Shown here: positions 25,585 to 34,743 of the stretch, in pieces | How the letters are laid out: each line of letters opens with the position of its first letter | Position numbering within the stretch: position 1 is the first letter of the stretch | Assembly: GCF_015694725.1 (NCBI RefSeq) | Contig: NZ_JADQDQ010000004.1 | Span: 1-64,000 of the forward strand | Length of the DNA: 64,000 nucleotides | Direction of reading: 5' to 3' | Source: Hymenobacter jeongseonensis | GTDB lineage: Bacteria; Bacteroidota; Bacteroidia; Cytophagales; Hymenobacteraceae | The notes under the pieces: model-generated | The model's database searches: none | What the model was told of the DNA's origin: nothing | The model's input: only the letters and a program-made list of their open reading frames with translations | Program-made: the position numbers and the translations under genes

Positions 25585-25722
25585 GGCAATGGGAATGAGT
25601 GTACTCCCCGCCTACGCGGCTTTGGGGCCGGGGTTCCGAGCGTCCAGCTTCCTGGTTTTTGAAAAAACACCTGTCGCGCGCCGGGCAAGAAAATAGCATC
25701 TCGGGGCGGACCTGGCAGAAAG

Positions 25723-26457
25723 CTACAGCTTGCCCTGCCGAATCAGCGCCCGGTACAAGCGCAGCAGCCGGGACTGCGACACGCCTAAGTAATACAGCAC
25801 AACCAAGAGATAAAAAATGCCTTGCAGTCGGAAAATACCGTTTTCGCGGTACTTACGGGCCGAGGTGACGATGGTGGCCGGCAGCACCCGCAGTTGCGTG
25901 AGTTGCCGCAGCCGCCGGATTATTTCCTGGTCTTCCATCAAGAATAGCTCTTCACGGTAGCCACCTGCGTGCTCAAATACGGTTCGTTCAACAAACAAGC
26001 TCTGGTCTCCGAACCGGGCAATTGGTAGCTTGAAGCGGGTAAACCAGGCATTGGCTCGCAGGAACCAGTGCGGCTCGTCGAATGCCAGCCGGAAGCAGCC
26101 GCAGCCAAAATCTGCCGCCACCGCCTGCCGGATATCCGCTAGAAAGCCCGCTGGCGGCAACGAGTCGGCGTGCAGAAAATACAAGATGCTGCCGGCTGCG
26201 TGCTGGGCACCAAAGTTGAGCTGCGCGGCGCGCCCTTTGGTGGGGCACGCCAGCACGCGGGCCCCGCCGCGCTGGGCCAAGCTTATCGTGGCGTCGGTGC
26301 TGCAGCCGTCGGCCACAATAATTTCCACGTTTGCGTCCGTGGCCGTGCCGGCTTGGCGCAGGTGTTGCAACAGCGCCTCAATTCCCTCGGCTTCGTTGTA
26401 AGTCGGGATAATGATGCTCACCAGGGCCGGGGCAGTGGCGGCGGAAAACGACTTCAT
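25723..26457 (-). CDS. Family 2-type glycosyltransferase (TIGR04283-like)
   Basis: 244 residues. GT-A fold: VSIIIPTYNEAEGIEALLQH, VEIIVADGCSTDATISLAQ and the metal motif FLHADSLPPAGF. RFGDQSLFVERTVFEHAGGY and FLMEDQEIIRRLR match the TIGR04283 group, members of which are associated with arsenosugar or related transfer reactions; the substrate here is unknown. The C-terminal FRLQGIFYLLVVLYYLGVS may be a membrane-contacting helix. It lies in a minus-strand run with the 26501 gene. Confidence 0.85.
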   Translation of the reverse strand: MKSFSAATAPALVSIIIPTYNEAEGIEALLQHLRQAGTATDANVEIIVADGCSTDATISLAQRGGARVLACPTKGRAAQLNFGAQHAAGSILYFLHADSLPPAGFLADIRQAVAADFGCGCFRLAFDEPHWFLRANAWFTRFKLPIARFGDQSLFVERTVFEHAGGYREELFLMEDQEIIRRLRQLTQLRVLPATIVTSARKYRENGIFRLQGIFYLLVVLYYLGVSQSRLLRLYRALIRQGKL

Positions 26458-26500
26458 AACGCGCGCACATGAGATGACGCTCCGAAAACCCGCCGCCGCA

Positions 26501-27139
26501 TTAATTCAAGTACGGCGACTCCAATTCCTGGCCCATGCCCTTGAGCGGCTCGGTGCTGCGCCGGCCGGTGAGGCGCGTGGACAGCGCCTGGGCCTCGCGG
26601 GCACTGAGCACGTCCAGCTCGCGCAGCCAAGCCAGCCGGCGTAGCTGGGGCTCGATAAAACCCAGGGGGTTGACTTGGCCGTACTCGTCGCGCAGATACG
26701 TTTTGGTACGGCGCTCCAGTTCCGCCACCAAGGCCCGGAACTGCTTGCGCTGCCAGGGCCGGCCGGCCAGCGTAACGGCCAGGTGAGCCGTTTGCAGCCG
26801 GAAGGTGCACCACTGCTGCTCGAAGCGCAGCCACATGGCCAAGGCATTGACGCCCAGAATGACCCACCACCAGTACAGCTGGCTGCCCGCTTCCCCGGTG
26901 GCCAGCCACTCGCGCCAGGGCGTGTAGCCCAAAAAGCCCAGCAGCAAGGCCGTGAGCAAGAGCTGATTGGTTGGAATGTGGCGGTGCTCGCTGGCTTTCA
27001 CCGGAAGAATCTCCTCGTAGGGTACCTCGGTTTCGAGCGTGGCTACGCCTTGGGGGTTGCGCTTGCAGACATACAGGCTTTCGGCCCGCAACGCAATGTG
27101 CGTGGTGCCCAGAAAGAGTTGTTTTTGGTTGAAAATCAT
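26501..27139 (-). CDS. Hypothetical membrane protein
   Basis: 212 residues from MIFNQKQLFLGTTHIALR. About residues 70-90 (NQLLLTALLLGFLGYTPW) and 105-120 (YWWWVILGVNALAMWL) form two membrane segments. The cytosolic flanks include RKQFRALVAELERRTKTYLRDEY. No family recognised. It precedes the glycosyltransferase by 43 bases on the same strand, hence probably co-transcribed. Confidence 0.65.
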   Translation of the reverse strand: MIFNQKQLFLGTTHIALRAESLYVCKRNPQGVATLETEVPYEEILPVKASEHRHIPTNQLLLTALLLGFLGYTPWREWLATGEAGSQLYWWWVILGVNALAMWLRFEQQWCTFRLQTAHLAVTLAGRPWQRKQFRALVAELERRTKTYLRDEYGQVNPLGFIEPQLRRLAWLRELDVLSAREAQALSTRLTGRRSTEPLKGMGQELESPYLN

Positions 27140-27264
27140 TCCGAAAATAGCGGCGGCAAGCCGGCGTGCGGCAGAAAAAATCAATGAATAAAGCCTGTCC
27201 TGCTACAGTTTTCGAAGCATGGGGCTAGCGTGATTTCACGCAGTAACTCGGCAGAAGAAGTGGC

Positions 27265-28440
27265 TTACCTGATTGGGCTTGGGGTGAAGCAAAGCACAAA
27301 AATAGCCACCATCACCCAGCCCAACACTTTGCGGCCGGCGCTCAGGGGCCGTTCATCCGGTGCAGGCGGGTGGTAGATGCCCGTGAAGCGGCCCAGCAGC
27401 AAGCCAAAAAACAACCAGCCGGGGTTGCCAACAATAGCGGGGGCGGCCACCGAAAAAGCCAGCTGGCCCGCCCAAATGCTCGCCGCCAGCAAGAGCCCCT
27501 GGCGCGGGGTGGGCATGACTCGCCAAAATATCAGCCCCATATACAAGGCGTAAACCGTGCCTCCGTAAAGCCAGGTCTGCCAGTCAGTTTGCAGGCTGAA
27601 CAGGCCCAGGCCCGCGTAAAAAACGAAGCCCGCAAACAGCAGCACTGCCAGCCGGTTGAAGCGCCGGCGGCCCAGCAGGCCGTAGAGGATGTGGCCGCCA
27701 TCGAGCTGGCCCATGGGCAGCAAGTTCAGGGCCGTGAAAAACAGGCTGAGCGCCCCGGCCAGCAGCACGGGGTAGTGGAGCAGCTCGTTGGGGTGGGGCA
27801 GCAGGCCCGGATTGGCAAACGTGGCTTCGAGAAACTGATAGAGCAGGGGCTTGGCAAGCGTAATGCCTGCCTGGCCAGGCGGATACACGTGGCGGGCATA
27901 ATCAGCACCGTATTGGGCATACTCGGGGTGAATTTTGAACAAGTACTCCTCGAGGGGTGGCAACTTCACGAAGCCATAAATCAGCAGTGGCACCGCTGCC
28001 AGAAAGCCCGCCAGCGGCCCGGCCAGCCCAATGTCAAAAAACTCGCGCCGCGAAAAAATCCGCTCCTTGATGCGGATGATGGCCCCGAACGTGCCCAGCC
28101 CCATCGGGAAGGGAATGTAGTAGGGCAGCGAGGTGCGCACCCGGTTGCGCCGGGCCGTGAAATAATGCCCGAACTCGTGCACGGTCAGCACCCCCAAAAA
28201 AGGCAGCGCAAACCACAGCCCGCGCTGGACTTCCGCGTTTAGCGCCGCGCCGCGTAACGCGAACACATCGAGCGGCAGGAAGCCAATGTCGCCCCGCGTG
28301 AGCTGAATGCCCGCCAGCGTGGTGGTCACCAGCGTCACCAAAAACAGCAGGATGTGGACCGAGTAGGTATAGCTTTTGGAAGGTTCTGGGCGTTCGAACC
28401 GCCGAAACAGGTGGCGTGCCCGTTTTCGCTCGTGATTCAT
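27265..28440 (-). CDS. Site-2-protease-like M50 membrane peptidase
   Basis: 391 residues from MNHERKRARHLF; longer starts add a Pro-rich N-terminus (PVPDPDFVPAPEPG) that could be real. The zinc motif HEFGH is inside LTVHEFGHYFTARRN, and the second metal-binding site LDGGH is in NLLPMGQLDGGHILYGLLG, the S2P signatures. At least seven hydrophobic segments are visible. It would cleave transmembrane substrates, for example anti-sigma factors. It is about 58 bases downstream of the HAD gene on the same strand. Confidence 0.88.
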   Translation of the reverse strand: MNHERKRARHLFRRFERPEPSKSYTYSVHILLFLVTLVTTTLAGIQLTRGDIGFLPLDVFALRGAALNAEVQRGLWFALPFLGVLTVHEFGHYFTARRNRVRTSLPYYIPFPMGLGTFGAIIRIKERIFSRREFFDIGLAGPLAGFLAAVPLLIYGFVKLPPLEEYLFKIHPEYAQYGADYARHVYPPGQAGITLAKPLLYQFLEATFANPGLLPHPNELLHYPVLLAGALSLFFTALNLLPMGQLDGGHILYGLLGRRRFNRLAVLLFAGFVFYAGLGLFSLQTDWQTWLYGGTVYALYMGLIFWRVMPTPRQGLLLAASIWAGQLAFSVAAPAIVGNPGWLFFGLLLGRFTGIYHPPAPDERPLSAGRKVLGWVMVAIFVLCFTPSPIR

Positions 28441-28498
28441 CCGGAAGGCGCCGGGTTTTGGCAGCGCACCGGGCTCGGGAGCGGGAACAAAATCGGGG

Positions 28499-29158
28499 TC
28501 AGGAACCGGCGGGGGCGTATTCTCGGGGAAAGGCACGGAGGGCTTCGGGCAGGGCAGTGGTGAGGGTGAGGGGCGGGGCCAAATGCAGCACCCGCAGCCC
28601 CAGGCGCCGGGCCGTGGCCACGTGCTGCGGGCTGTCTTCAATAAACAACACGTCTTCGGCTCGCCAGTTCATTTCGGCCAGGGCGTGCCGGAATATTTCC
28701 TCGCCGGGCTTGCGCAGGCCCACTTCCTGGGAATAAAATACCCGGTCGAGCACGTCGGCAATGCCGTGCCGGAAGCCGTATTGGGTGGCCAGCCGCTGGT
28801 TGATTTCGGCAATGTGCAGCGAGTTGGTGTTGCTGAGCAGGGCCGTTTGGTGGCCCTGCCTGCGCAACTCGCCGATGAGGGCAAGGCGCTCGGCCGGCAC
28901 CTCCAGAAGCATGGCGTGCCAGGCAGCATCCAGTTCGGCATCGGTCGCATCGAGTTCGTACGACTCGCGCAGGCCGGCCCGGAATTCGGCGGGAGTAAGG
29001 TGGCCAGTTTCCAGCTTGTCAAACAACTCAGCCTGATGCGCTTGGGAGAATTCAATGGTGCTGCCGGCCCGGCTCAGCCGCCGCATGGCCGCCGGGGTAG
29101 CTGCATAATCAATGTCAATGATGACACCGCCAAAATCAAATAACAGATGAGGTAACAT
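28499..29158 (-). CDS. HAD-IA family hydrolase
   Basis: 219 residues. The nucleophile loop LLFDFGGVIID replaces the usual DxDGT with DFGGV, a variant seen in the YihX/epoxide-hydrolase-like HAD-IA group. Motif 2 is TALLSNTNSLH; motif 3/4 GLRKPGEEIFRHAL and DVLFIEDSPQHVATARRLG. Probably a sugar-phosphate or FMN-type phosphatase. It is upstream of the M50 peptidase gene. Confidence 0.85.
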   Translation of the reverse strand: MLPHLLFDFGGVIIDIDYAATPAAMRRLSRAGSTIEFSQAHQAELFDKLETGHLTPAEFRAGLRESYELDATDAELDAAWHAMLLEVPAERLALIGELRRQGHQTALLSNTNSLHIAEINQRLATQYGFRHGIADVLDRVFYSQEVGLRKPGEEIFRHALAEMNWRAEDVLFIEDSPQHVATARRLGLRVLHLAPPLTLTTALPEALRAFPREYAPAGS

Positions 29159-29166
29159 ACGCTAAC

Positions 29167-29198
29167 TTGTTTTTGAGTCCGCGAAGGTCGTACTTTTG
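29167..29198 (+). promoter_or_regulatory. Promoter of the CAT tRNA
   Basis: TTG at 29167-29169, 21 bases, then TACTTTTG at 29191-29198. The tRNA starts about 60 bases later, so a leader is removed by processing. Confidence 0.7.
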
Positions 29199-29257
29199 TG
29201 GCGTTGGAGGGCCGGCAACGGCAAGGGTTGAGGTGAAAGATGACTGCCTCCGGCACC

Positions 29258-29331
29258 GGGCCTATAGCTCAATCGGTTAGAGCAGCTGACTCATAATCAG
29301 CAGGTCACTGGTTCGATTCCAGTTGGGCCCA
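29258..29331 (+). tRNA. tRNA with CAT anticodon (Ile2 or Met)
   Basis: A 74-nt cloverleaf: acceptor GGGCCTA/TGGGCCC, anticodon stem GCTGA/TCAGC around CTCATAA, T-loop TTCGATT, discriminator A, no encoded CCA. Base pairs C4:G69 and C5:G68 are those E. coli TilS uses to pick tRNA-Ile2, where C34 becomes lysidine and reads AUA; elongator tRNA-Met usually lacks them. So Ile2 is somewhat favoured, but Met is possible. Confidence 0.93.
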
Positions 29332-29335
29332 CTAA

Positions 29336-29363
29336 AATCCCCTGGCAGTAATGCCAGGGGATT
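29336..29363 (+). terminator. Terminator of the CAT tRNA
   Basis: AATCCCCTGGCA-GTAA-TGCCAGGGGATT, followed by a T-rich run, begins five bases after the tRNA. Confidence 0.9.
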
Positions 29364-29441
29364 CTTTATTTCTTTTTCAGAGGGGTTTGCGTGCTTTTAA
29401 AAGCAGCGTCAAATTTATCCCGAAGGGCACAGAAATCACAT

Positions 29442-29927
29442 TCACGGGCGCCACCGGTACGAATGCTGGTCCAGAGCACGCATGGTGCAGAGCACGCCGT
29501 TGAGGTGGTCGCACTCGTGTTGCAGGAGCTCGGCCACGGCATCGTGCACGGTCCACACCTGCGGCTGCCAGTGCTCGTCGTGGTACCGGACCGTGACGGT
29601 AACGTGCCGCCGCACCTTCACCAGCAGGTTGGGAAAGCACATGCAGTCGTCCCACACTTCGAACTGGGCGGCGCTGCATTCGGTGAGCACGGGGTTGAGC
29701 AGCACCATGGGCCGGTCGAGGTTGAGGTACACCAGCCGCTTCATCACCCCGAGTTGCGGGGCTGCGATGCCGCGGCCGAAGTGGTACTTGGCCCGCACTT
29801 CGTTCATGACATTGTCTAGGTCGGCCACCCAGCCCGCTACCAAGGGCAGTTCTGCCTCCGTTACCGGGGCGCATGCTTCATACAGGCGCGGGTCGCCGAG
29901 CAATAGCAGGTCAGCCAGAGTTTTCAT
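29442..29927 (-). CDS. def: Peptide deformylase homologue, divergent motif 2
   Basis: 161 residues from MKTLADLLLLGDPRLYEAC. Motif 1 is GRGIAAPQLGV (canonical GxGLAAxQ), motif 3 is QHECDHLNG (canonical HExDH with metal ligands). Motif 2, usually EGCLS, reads DDCMCFPN, so the metal Cys is kept while neighbouring residues differ. The enzyme removes formyl groups from nascent proteins. Because motif 2 is altered, it may be a second, less typical deformylase. Confidence 0.8.
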   Translation of the reverse strand: MKTLADLLLLGDPRLYEACAPVTEAELPLVAGWVADLDNVMNEVRAKYHFGRGIAAPQLGVMKRLVYLNLDRPMVLLNPVLTECSAAQFEVWDDCMCFPNLLVKVRRHVTVTVRYHDEHWQPQVWTVHDAVAELLQHECDHLNGVLCTMRALDQHSYRWRP

Positions 29928-30165
29928 CGGCACAGCAGTAAGGAAGGGGGAAAATAGAACGGTTGAGCAGAGACATAGGAAAATCCCAAAATGATTTTTT
30001 GGGGTACCGCAACTGCATAATATGGCTCAGGATATGAGCATTAAAGTGCTTTACCCTGAGCTTACTACTAGCGCGGCTTGAATTATAAAAAAAACAAGGT
30101 TGGATTCTGCAATAAAAAGATTATCATTGTGAATATTTACAGAAAAAAAATAACTTACTTACGAC

Positions 30166-30372
30166 ATGGAAACGGCATTGGACAAAGCATACGAAGCCTA
30201 CGTGGCTCGCAAACAGGCTGAACGTCAGATTAAATTGCTCCAACTACGGCAGGAGATATTGGCTTCCATGTCCCGGCAGAGCGTTCCGGGGCGAGGGGCA
30301 AACGCCCGAAAGCGCACGCCCTTGGTGGTACCACCTTCCTACGTGGCCCCAAACCAGCAGGCAACCGCCTAA
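30166..30372 (+). CDS. Small basic hypothetical protein
   Basis: 68 residues: a helix-forming start (METALDKAYEAYVARKQAER, then QIKLLQLRQEILASMSR), then a Arg/Gly-rich basic part and a Pro-rich end. Perhaps a coiled-coil or nucleic-acid-binding small protein; not assigned. About 240 bases of AT-rich DNA precede it, including the promoter region, with no other gene. Confidence 0.55.
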   Translation: METALDKAYEAYVARKQAERQIKLLQLRQEILASMSRQSVPGRGANARKRTPLVVPPSYVAPNQQATA

Positions 30373-30392
30373 ATCCGGCCCTGACGCGGGAG

Positions 30393-31844
30393 CTAATCCC
30401 GGTAGTTGAGGGCCGGCTTCCGGTCGCCCAGCAGGGGTTTGTATACATACGAGCCCACGTCCTGCTTGAACTCAGCGGTGGCTTTATCCAGCAACGCCGG
30501 GTTCGTGAATAGGTCAATGGCCGTGAGTGCCATGGTTTTGGCGGCCACCATCATGCCCTTGGTGCCGATTTCCTGCCCACTGCAGGCCACGGCTTGCCAG
30601 CTGTGCGCCGGCGTGCCGGGAATCCAGGTGGCGGCCGTGAGGCCCACGGTGGGCACCACGTAGCTTACGTCGCCCACGTCCGAACTGCCCCCGCCGTCGC
30701 TGAGGGCAAAAGACTGCACGGTAGCCGCAGTTTCAACGGCTGGCGCCGGAAAGCCGAAGGACGCCTGAATTTGCTTGCCGATGGCAATTTCCTGGGGCGT
30801 GTAGGCCACGCCGCCCACCCGCTCAAGGTTCACTTGCAGGGCGCGGGCCAGTGTTTCGTTGAGGAGCAATTCGTGAGTACCGCCGATGATTTCGTAGTCC
30901 ATGGTGGTGCCGGTGCCCAGCGCGGCACCTTCGGCCGCTTTCACCACGCGGGCAAACGCATCCTTTACCTCGTCGCGGTTGGGGTGGCGCACGTAGTAAT
31001 ACACTTCGGCAAACTCGGGCACTACGTTCGGGGCCTTGCCGCCGTTGGTGATGATGTAGTGGATGCGGGTTTCCTGGGGCACATGCTCGCGCATCATGTT
31101 CACCATGTGGTTCATGGCTTCTACGCCGTCGAGGGCGCTGCGGCCGCGCTGGGGCGAGGCTGCGGCGTGCGACGCAATGCCGTGAAAGCGGAATTTGGCC
31201 GAGGAATTGGCAATGTAGCTGCTCATCATGGCCCGGTTCTGGTTGCTGGGGTGCCAGTGCACCACCGCGTCCACGCCGCTAAACAAGCCCGCCCGCACCA
31301 GGTACACTTTGCCGCTGCCGCCTTCTTCGGCCGGCGTGCCATACACCTTGATGGTGCCCTTGAACTTGCCGTCTTTAATCAGCTTTTTCAGCTCGATGCC
31401 GGCCGCCACGCTGGCCGTGCCAAAAAGGTTGTGGCCACAGCCGTGGCCCGCGTCGAGGCCGGGCACGGGCTTCTTCTCGGCACTGGCCTGCTGCGATAAA
31501 CCGGGCAAGGCGTCGAATTCGGCCAGAATGCCAATCACGGGTTTGCCGCTGCCGTAGGTGGCCACGAAGGCCGTGGGGATTTCGGCCACGCCGGCTTGCA
31601 CCGTAAAGCCGTTGTCGCGCAGGGTCTTTTGCAGCAGGGCCGAGCTTTGGGTTTCCTTGTAGCCCACTTCGGCAAAACCCCAAATGCGCAGGGCCACTTG
31701 CCGGTAGTCGGCATAACGGGCTTCAAGCTCCTGCAAAGCCTGGGTTTTAAGGGCATCCACATCGGCTGCGGGCGTGGGCGGCAGGGCAGGAGCGGCGGCC
31801 AGCAAACCGGCGCTCAGGAGGCCGCAGAGAAACTGTTTTTTCAT
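30393..31844 (-). CDS. M20 family amidohydrolase/peptidase, exported
   Basis: 483 residues from MKKQFLCGLLSAGLLAAAPA, a clear signal peptide. M20D pattern: IGILAEFDALPGLSQQ, DAGHGCGHNLFGTASVAAGI with the metal His/Cys-region, KVYGTPAEEGGSGKVYLVRAG, and VHWHPSNQNRAM. These are the features of p-aminobenzoyl-glutamate hydrolase (AbgB)-like and N-acyl-amino-acid hydrolases. The dimerisation domain (FHGIASHAAASPQRGRSALD) is present. It probably acts in the periplasm on small amides. Confidence 0.88.
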   Translation of the reverse strand: MKKQFLCGLLSAGLLAAAPALPPTPAADVDALKTQALQELEARYADYRQVALRIWGFAEVGYKETQSSALLQKTLRDNGFTVQAGVAEIPTAFVATYGSGKPVIGILAEFDALPGLSQQASAEKKPVPGLDAGHGCGHNLFGTASVAAGIELKKLIKDGKFKGTIKVYGTPAEEGGSGKVYLVRAGLFSGVDAVVHWHPSNQNRAMMSSYIANSSAKFRFHGIASHAAASPQRGRSALDGVEAMNHMVNMMREHVPQETRIHYIITNGGKAPNVVPEFAEVYYYVRHPNRDEVKDAFARVVKAAEGAALGTGTTMDYEIIGGTHELLLNETLARALQVNLERVGGVAYTPQEIAIGKQIQASFGFPAPAVETAATVQSFALSDGGGSSDVGDVSYVVPTVGLTAATWIPGTPAHSWQAVACSGQEIGTKGMMVAAKTMALTAIDLFTNPALLDKATAEFKQDVGSYVYKPLLGDRKPALNYRD

Positions 31845-32079
31845 AAGGGAGAGCAACAGAGAAGCGAACGCCACCAAGGCAAGCCCGCTGGGAAAGGGCG
31901 AAAATAGCATCATTTATCCTCGAGACGGACATTCGCAGCTTGCCAGCAGCTGATGAGTTGCATTGGCGCCTAATTTCTTGGTAATTAGTGGTGACAGCAG
32001 AAGCTGCGGCCCTGTGGCGGAGATACCAAGCGGAAGGAGGAAGCATAAGCCGGGCTGCCGAAAACCATATGTTGAAAGC

Positions 32080-34158
32080 ATGAGCAGAATACTTGTCTTT
32101 GGCTTATTGTTCGTTGCCTTGGGCTGTTCGTCGCCATCGGCCCAATCGGCGGATGCGGCCGCGCCCCCGGTTCCTACCGGCGAGCCCGGCTACGTGCGTG
32201 GGGTGCTGCCGCTGGATTTGAACACGATGGTCTACCAGCAGAACAACGTGAACGGCCCGCCCACCGAGCTGTTCTTCCCAACCGGCTCCGATTTGACCAA
32301 GACGTTTAACCCCGGCCACGGTCTTCTGACGGATGAACACGCCATTGTCATCGATTTTCCGCCCCAGTGGGAAGCGAAAAACCTGACGCTGCGGATTTAC
32401 GACGGCTCGGGCGAGTTCAGCCCCGGACAGCGGTACTACGCGGTAGCGCGCGGCACCAATGGGGCCGAGCAACTGGTGCACACCTTCACCGGCTCGCGCT
32501 ACAACGAATCGGCTACGGTGGACCTGCCGCCCAACACGGTGTATGAGCGGCTGGTGCTGCGGGGGCCGAAAAATGCCCAGCCCGCCAAGCTCGAAATTAT
32601 CGGCGACTACCGGCCTTTCAAACCCACTGCCGTGCCGCGCCCCCGCGCCCCGCTTGCCGACTTCACCGGCACCAATGCCTTTCCCTGGAATTTCAACAAA
32701 GCCGATGGCAGTGGCTTGAGCGACGAAAAGTTCGGTGCCATTAGCCGGACGTTTGGGGGCGTGCTGCGCATGTATGTCGAGCTGGAGAAGTTTGTGCCCG
32801 CGGCCGGGCAGCACCAGTTTCAGTACTGGAACCTGGACCAGCTGGCCCAGCGCGCCCGCGCCGACGGCCGAGAACTGCTCATCACCTTTGTGCACGCCAC
32901 CCGGGCCGAGATGGAAACCTGGCCCAAAAACACCTATCAGGGCAAAGAATATCCCGATACCGACGCCTCGCCCTACGCTTTCACGGCCGACCTGATGCAG
33001 GAAGCCGCCTACAAGCCCTCGGGCGAGGCCGCTTACCAAATGGCCGCCCGCTACGGCTTCAACGCGCGCATTCCCGATGCCAGCCTCAAGGTGTATACCG
33101 TGCCGGCCTACCCCAATGCTCCGGTGGCCCTGCCCCGCAAGGGCCTTGGCTACGTGCGCTACTACGAGGCCCACAACGAACTCGACAAAGACTGGAAAGG
33201 CCTCAGCCACTACATGAGCGGCTGGAAAATGGGCCTGCACCAGTCCGTGATTTACGACGGCGCCCAGGGCCGCATGGGGCCCGGCTGCGGCATTAAAACC
33301 GCCGACCCCAGCGCCGTGGTGCTCAATGCCGGGTTGGCCAAGGCCACGCCCGACGCCTTCCGGGGCATGGTCGACTGCTGGAAAAAGACCCGCGGCTACA
33401 AGGCCGACGGCCGCCTCGACATTCCCCTCGACCAGTGGAACTACCACCAGTATGCCTCCGACGGCGGCAGCGCGCAGCACGGCGGCCAGCAAACCCGCGG
33501 CATTGCCCCCGAAAACAGCCACTTGGGTGCGGCCGCCCGGCGCATGGTGGCTTTCTCAGCCCTCTACGGCGGCGGCAAGCCCGTGGTGCTCACCGAAACC
33601 GGCTACGACGTGCACCCGCTGTCGCCGCTGGCCGCCATCCGGGCGGCCGATGTGGCGGCCTATCCGAAGCGGGAGCTCATTCCAGCGGTCCGCATCCAGC
33701 GCACGCAAGGCCTCTGGACGCTGCGCACGCTGCTGGAAGTGGCTGCCCACGGCATCGACGGCATTGCCTGGTACCAAGCCTTCGACGACAACGGGGCGCT
33801 GCCTTACGTGTACCAAAGCTGCGGGCTGCTCAACCCGGACAACACCCGCCGGCCCGCCGCCGATTTTCTGCTGCAAACCCGGACGCTGATGGGGAAATAC
33901 ACGTTCCGCGAGCGCCGCAGCGAGAACCCGCGGGTGGATATATGGGAAAATGGCACCGCCCGGATGGCGGTGCTCTGGCTGCCAGTCGAAAGCGACCAAG
34001 TGGGTGCATACTCGCTGCCGCTGAAAACCAAAGGAATTTTGTACACCCTGGTTATTGGGGCCGCGCGCATGGCCGAAGGCAAACTGCCCACGAAGAACGG
34101 TGTGGCAGTGGTACCCGTGAGCGAAACGCCGGTGTTTGTGCCATTGTCGGCTGATTAA
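32080..34158 (+). CDS. Secreted lipoprotein with GH-A-clan-like glycosidase domain
   Basis: 692 residues from MSRILVFGLLFVALGC, a lipobox signal; the earlier ATG is unlikely. An N-terminal beta-sandwich (about residues 30-180) is followed by a TIM-barrel region: FGGVLRMYVELEKFVPA, LLITFVHATRAEMETWP, VRYYEAHNELDKDWKG (HNE resembles the acid/base of clan GH-A), LDQWNYHQYASDGG and VVLTETGYDVHPLS (probable nucleophile). A beta-rich C-domain ends it. It is similar to endoglycanase/mannanase-type families but I cannot place it in one. It may act with the GH113-like and GH5 proteins on plant or bacterial glycans. Confidence 0.7.
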   Translation: MSRILVFGLLFVALGCSSPSAQSADAAAPPVPTGEPGYVRGVLPLDLNTMVYQQNNVNGPPTELFFPTGSDLTKTFNPGHGLLTDEHAIVIDFPPQWEAKNLTLRIYDGSGEFSPGQRYYAVARGTNGAEQLVHTFTGSRYNESATVDLPPNTVYERLVLRGPKNAQPAKLEIIGDYRPFKPTAVPRPRAPLADFTGTNAFPWNFNKADGSGLSDEKFGAISRTFGGVLRMYVELEKFVPAAGQHQFQYWNLDQLAQRARADGRELLITFVHATRAEMETWPKNTYQGKEYPDTDASPYAFTADLMQEAAYKPSGEAAYQMAARYGFNARIPDASLKVYTVPAYPNAPVALPRKGLGYVRYYEAHNELDKDWKGLSHYMSGWKMGLHQSVIYDGAQGRMGPGCGIKTADPSAVVLNAGLAKATPDAFRGMVDCWKKTRGYKADGRLDIPLDQWNYHQYASDGGSAQHGGQQTRGIAPENSHLGAAARRMVAFSALYGGGKPVVLTETGYDVHPLSPLAAIRAADVAAYPKRELIPAVRIQRTQGLWTLRTLLEVAAHGIDGIAWYQAFDDNGALPYVYQSCGLLNPDNTRRPAADFLLQTRTLMGKYTFRERRSENPRVDIWENGTARMAVLWLPVESDQVGAYSLPLKTKGILYTLVIGAARMAEGKLPTKNGVAVVPVSETPVFVPLSAD

Positions 34159-34200
34159 AAAATACGGAAGGGTTTTGCTCCCATCAACGGACGCTTGCCC

Positions 34201-34743
34201 TTATTTCCCGCCTAACTCTATGGTTGCTCTAGCTTGCCACCGCTGGCCGTCGTGCCGGAATAGGGTGAGGTGCGGTACCGTGCACGCTGCCGTGTAGGCC
34301 CGGCTCGCGAATAGCTGGCGCAGCTCCGGCACTAGGGCGGGCGGGAGGTCGCGGGTGGCCAGGGTAAGATGAGGGGTAAACGGGCGGCTTTCGGGAGGGA
34401 TTTCCGGCAAGTGCGTGGCACACCACTGCCTTAGCGCGGCATGGCAGGCTGTTACCGCGTCAGCTTCGCTCACTCGCACAAACAGCGTGCGGTTTCCAAA
34501 CCATGCAAATCCGTCCAATGCAAGCCGTACCGGCCGCTGAGTGGCCCCGAACGCCGCCAGTGATGCCGTGCAGCGGGCCTCAAAATCATCGTTCTGTTGC
34601 AGAGGCGGAATGAGGGTGATGTGCGGCGGCAGGCGCACCGCATTGCGGCTGCCGGAGAGCTGGTGCACCTCTTGCTTCAAGGCCCAGGTTTCGGAAAATA
34701 CGGGTTCGGGGGGCAACAGGGCCACGAGGTATAACGCCTTCAT
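34201..34743 (-). CDS. 2'-5' RNA ligase-like 2H phosphoesterase
   Basis: 180 residues, the usual size. Two HxT motifs mark the 2H phosphoesterase superfamily: PPHITLIPPL (~residue 40) and FTPHLTLATRD (~residue 128). The fold normally splits or joins 2'-5' phosphodiester bonds, or cyclic phosphates. No tRNA-processing genes are adjacent. Stop lies 43 bases after the convergent glycosidase gene. Confidence 0.88.
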   Translation of the reverse strand: MKALYLVALLPPEPVFSETWALKQEVHQLSGSRNAVRLPPHITLIPPLQQNDDFEARCTASLAAFGATQRPVRLALDGFAWFGNRTLFVRVSEADAVTACHAALRQWCATHLPEIPPESRPFTPHLTLATRDLPPALVPELRQLFASRAYTAACTVPHLTLFRHDGQRWQARATIELGGK

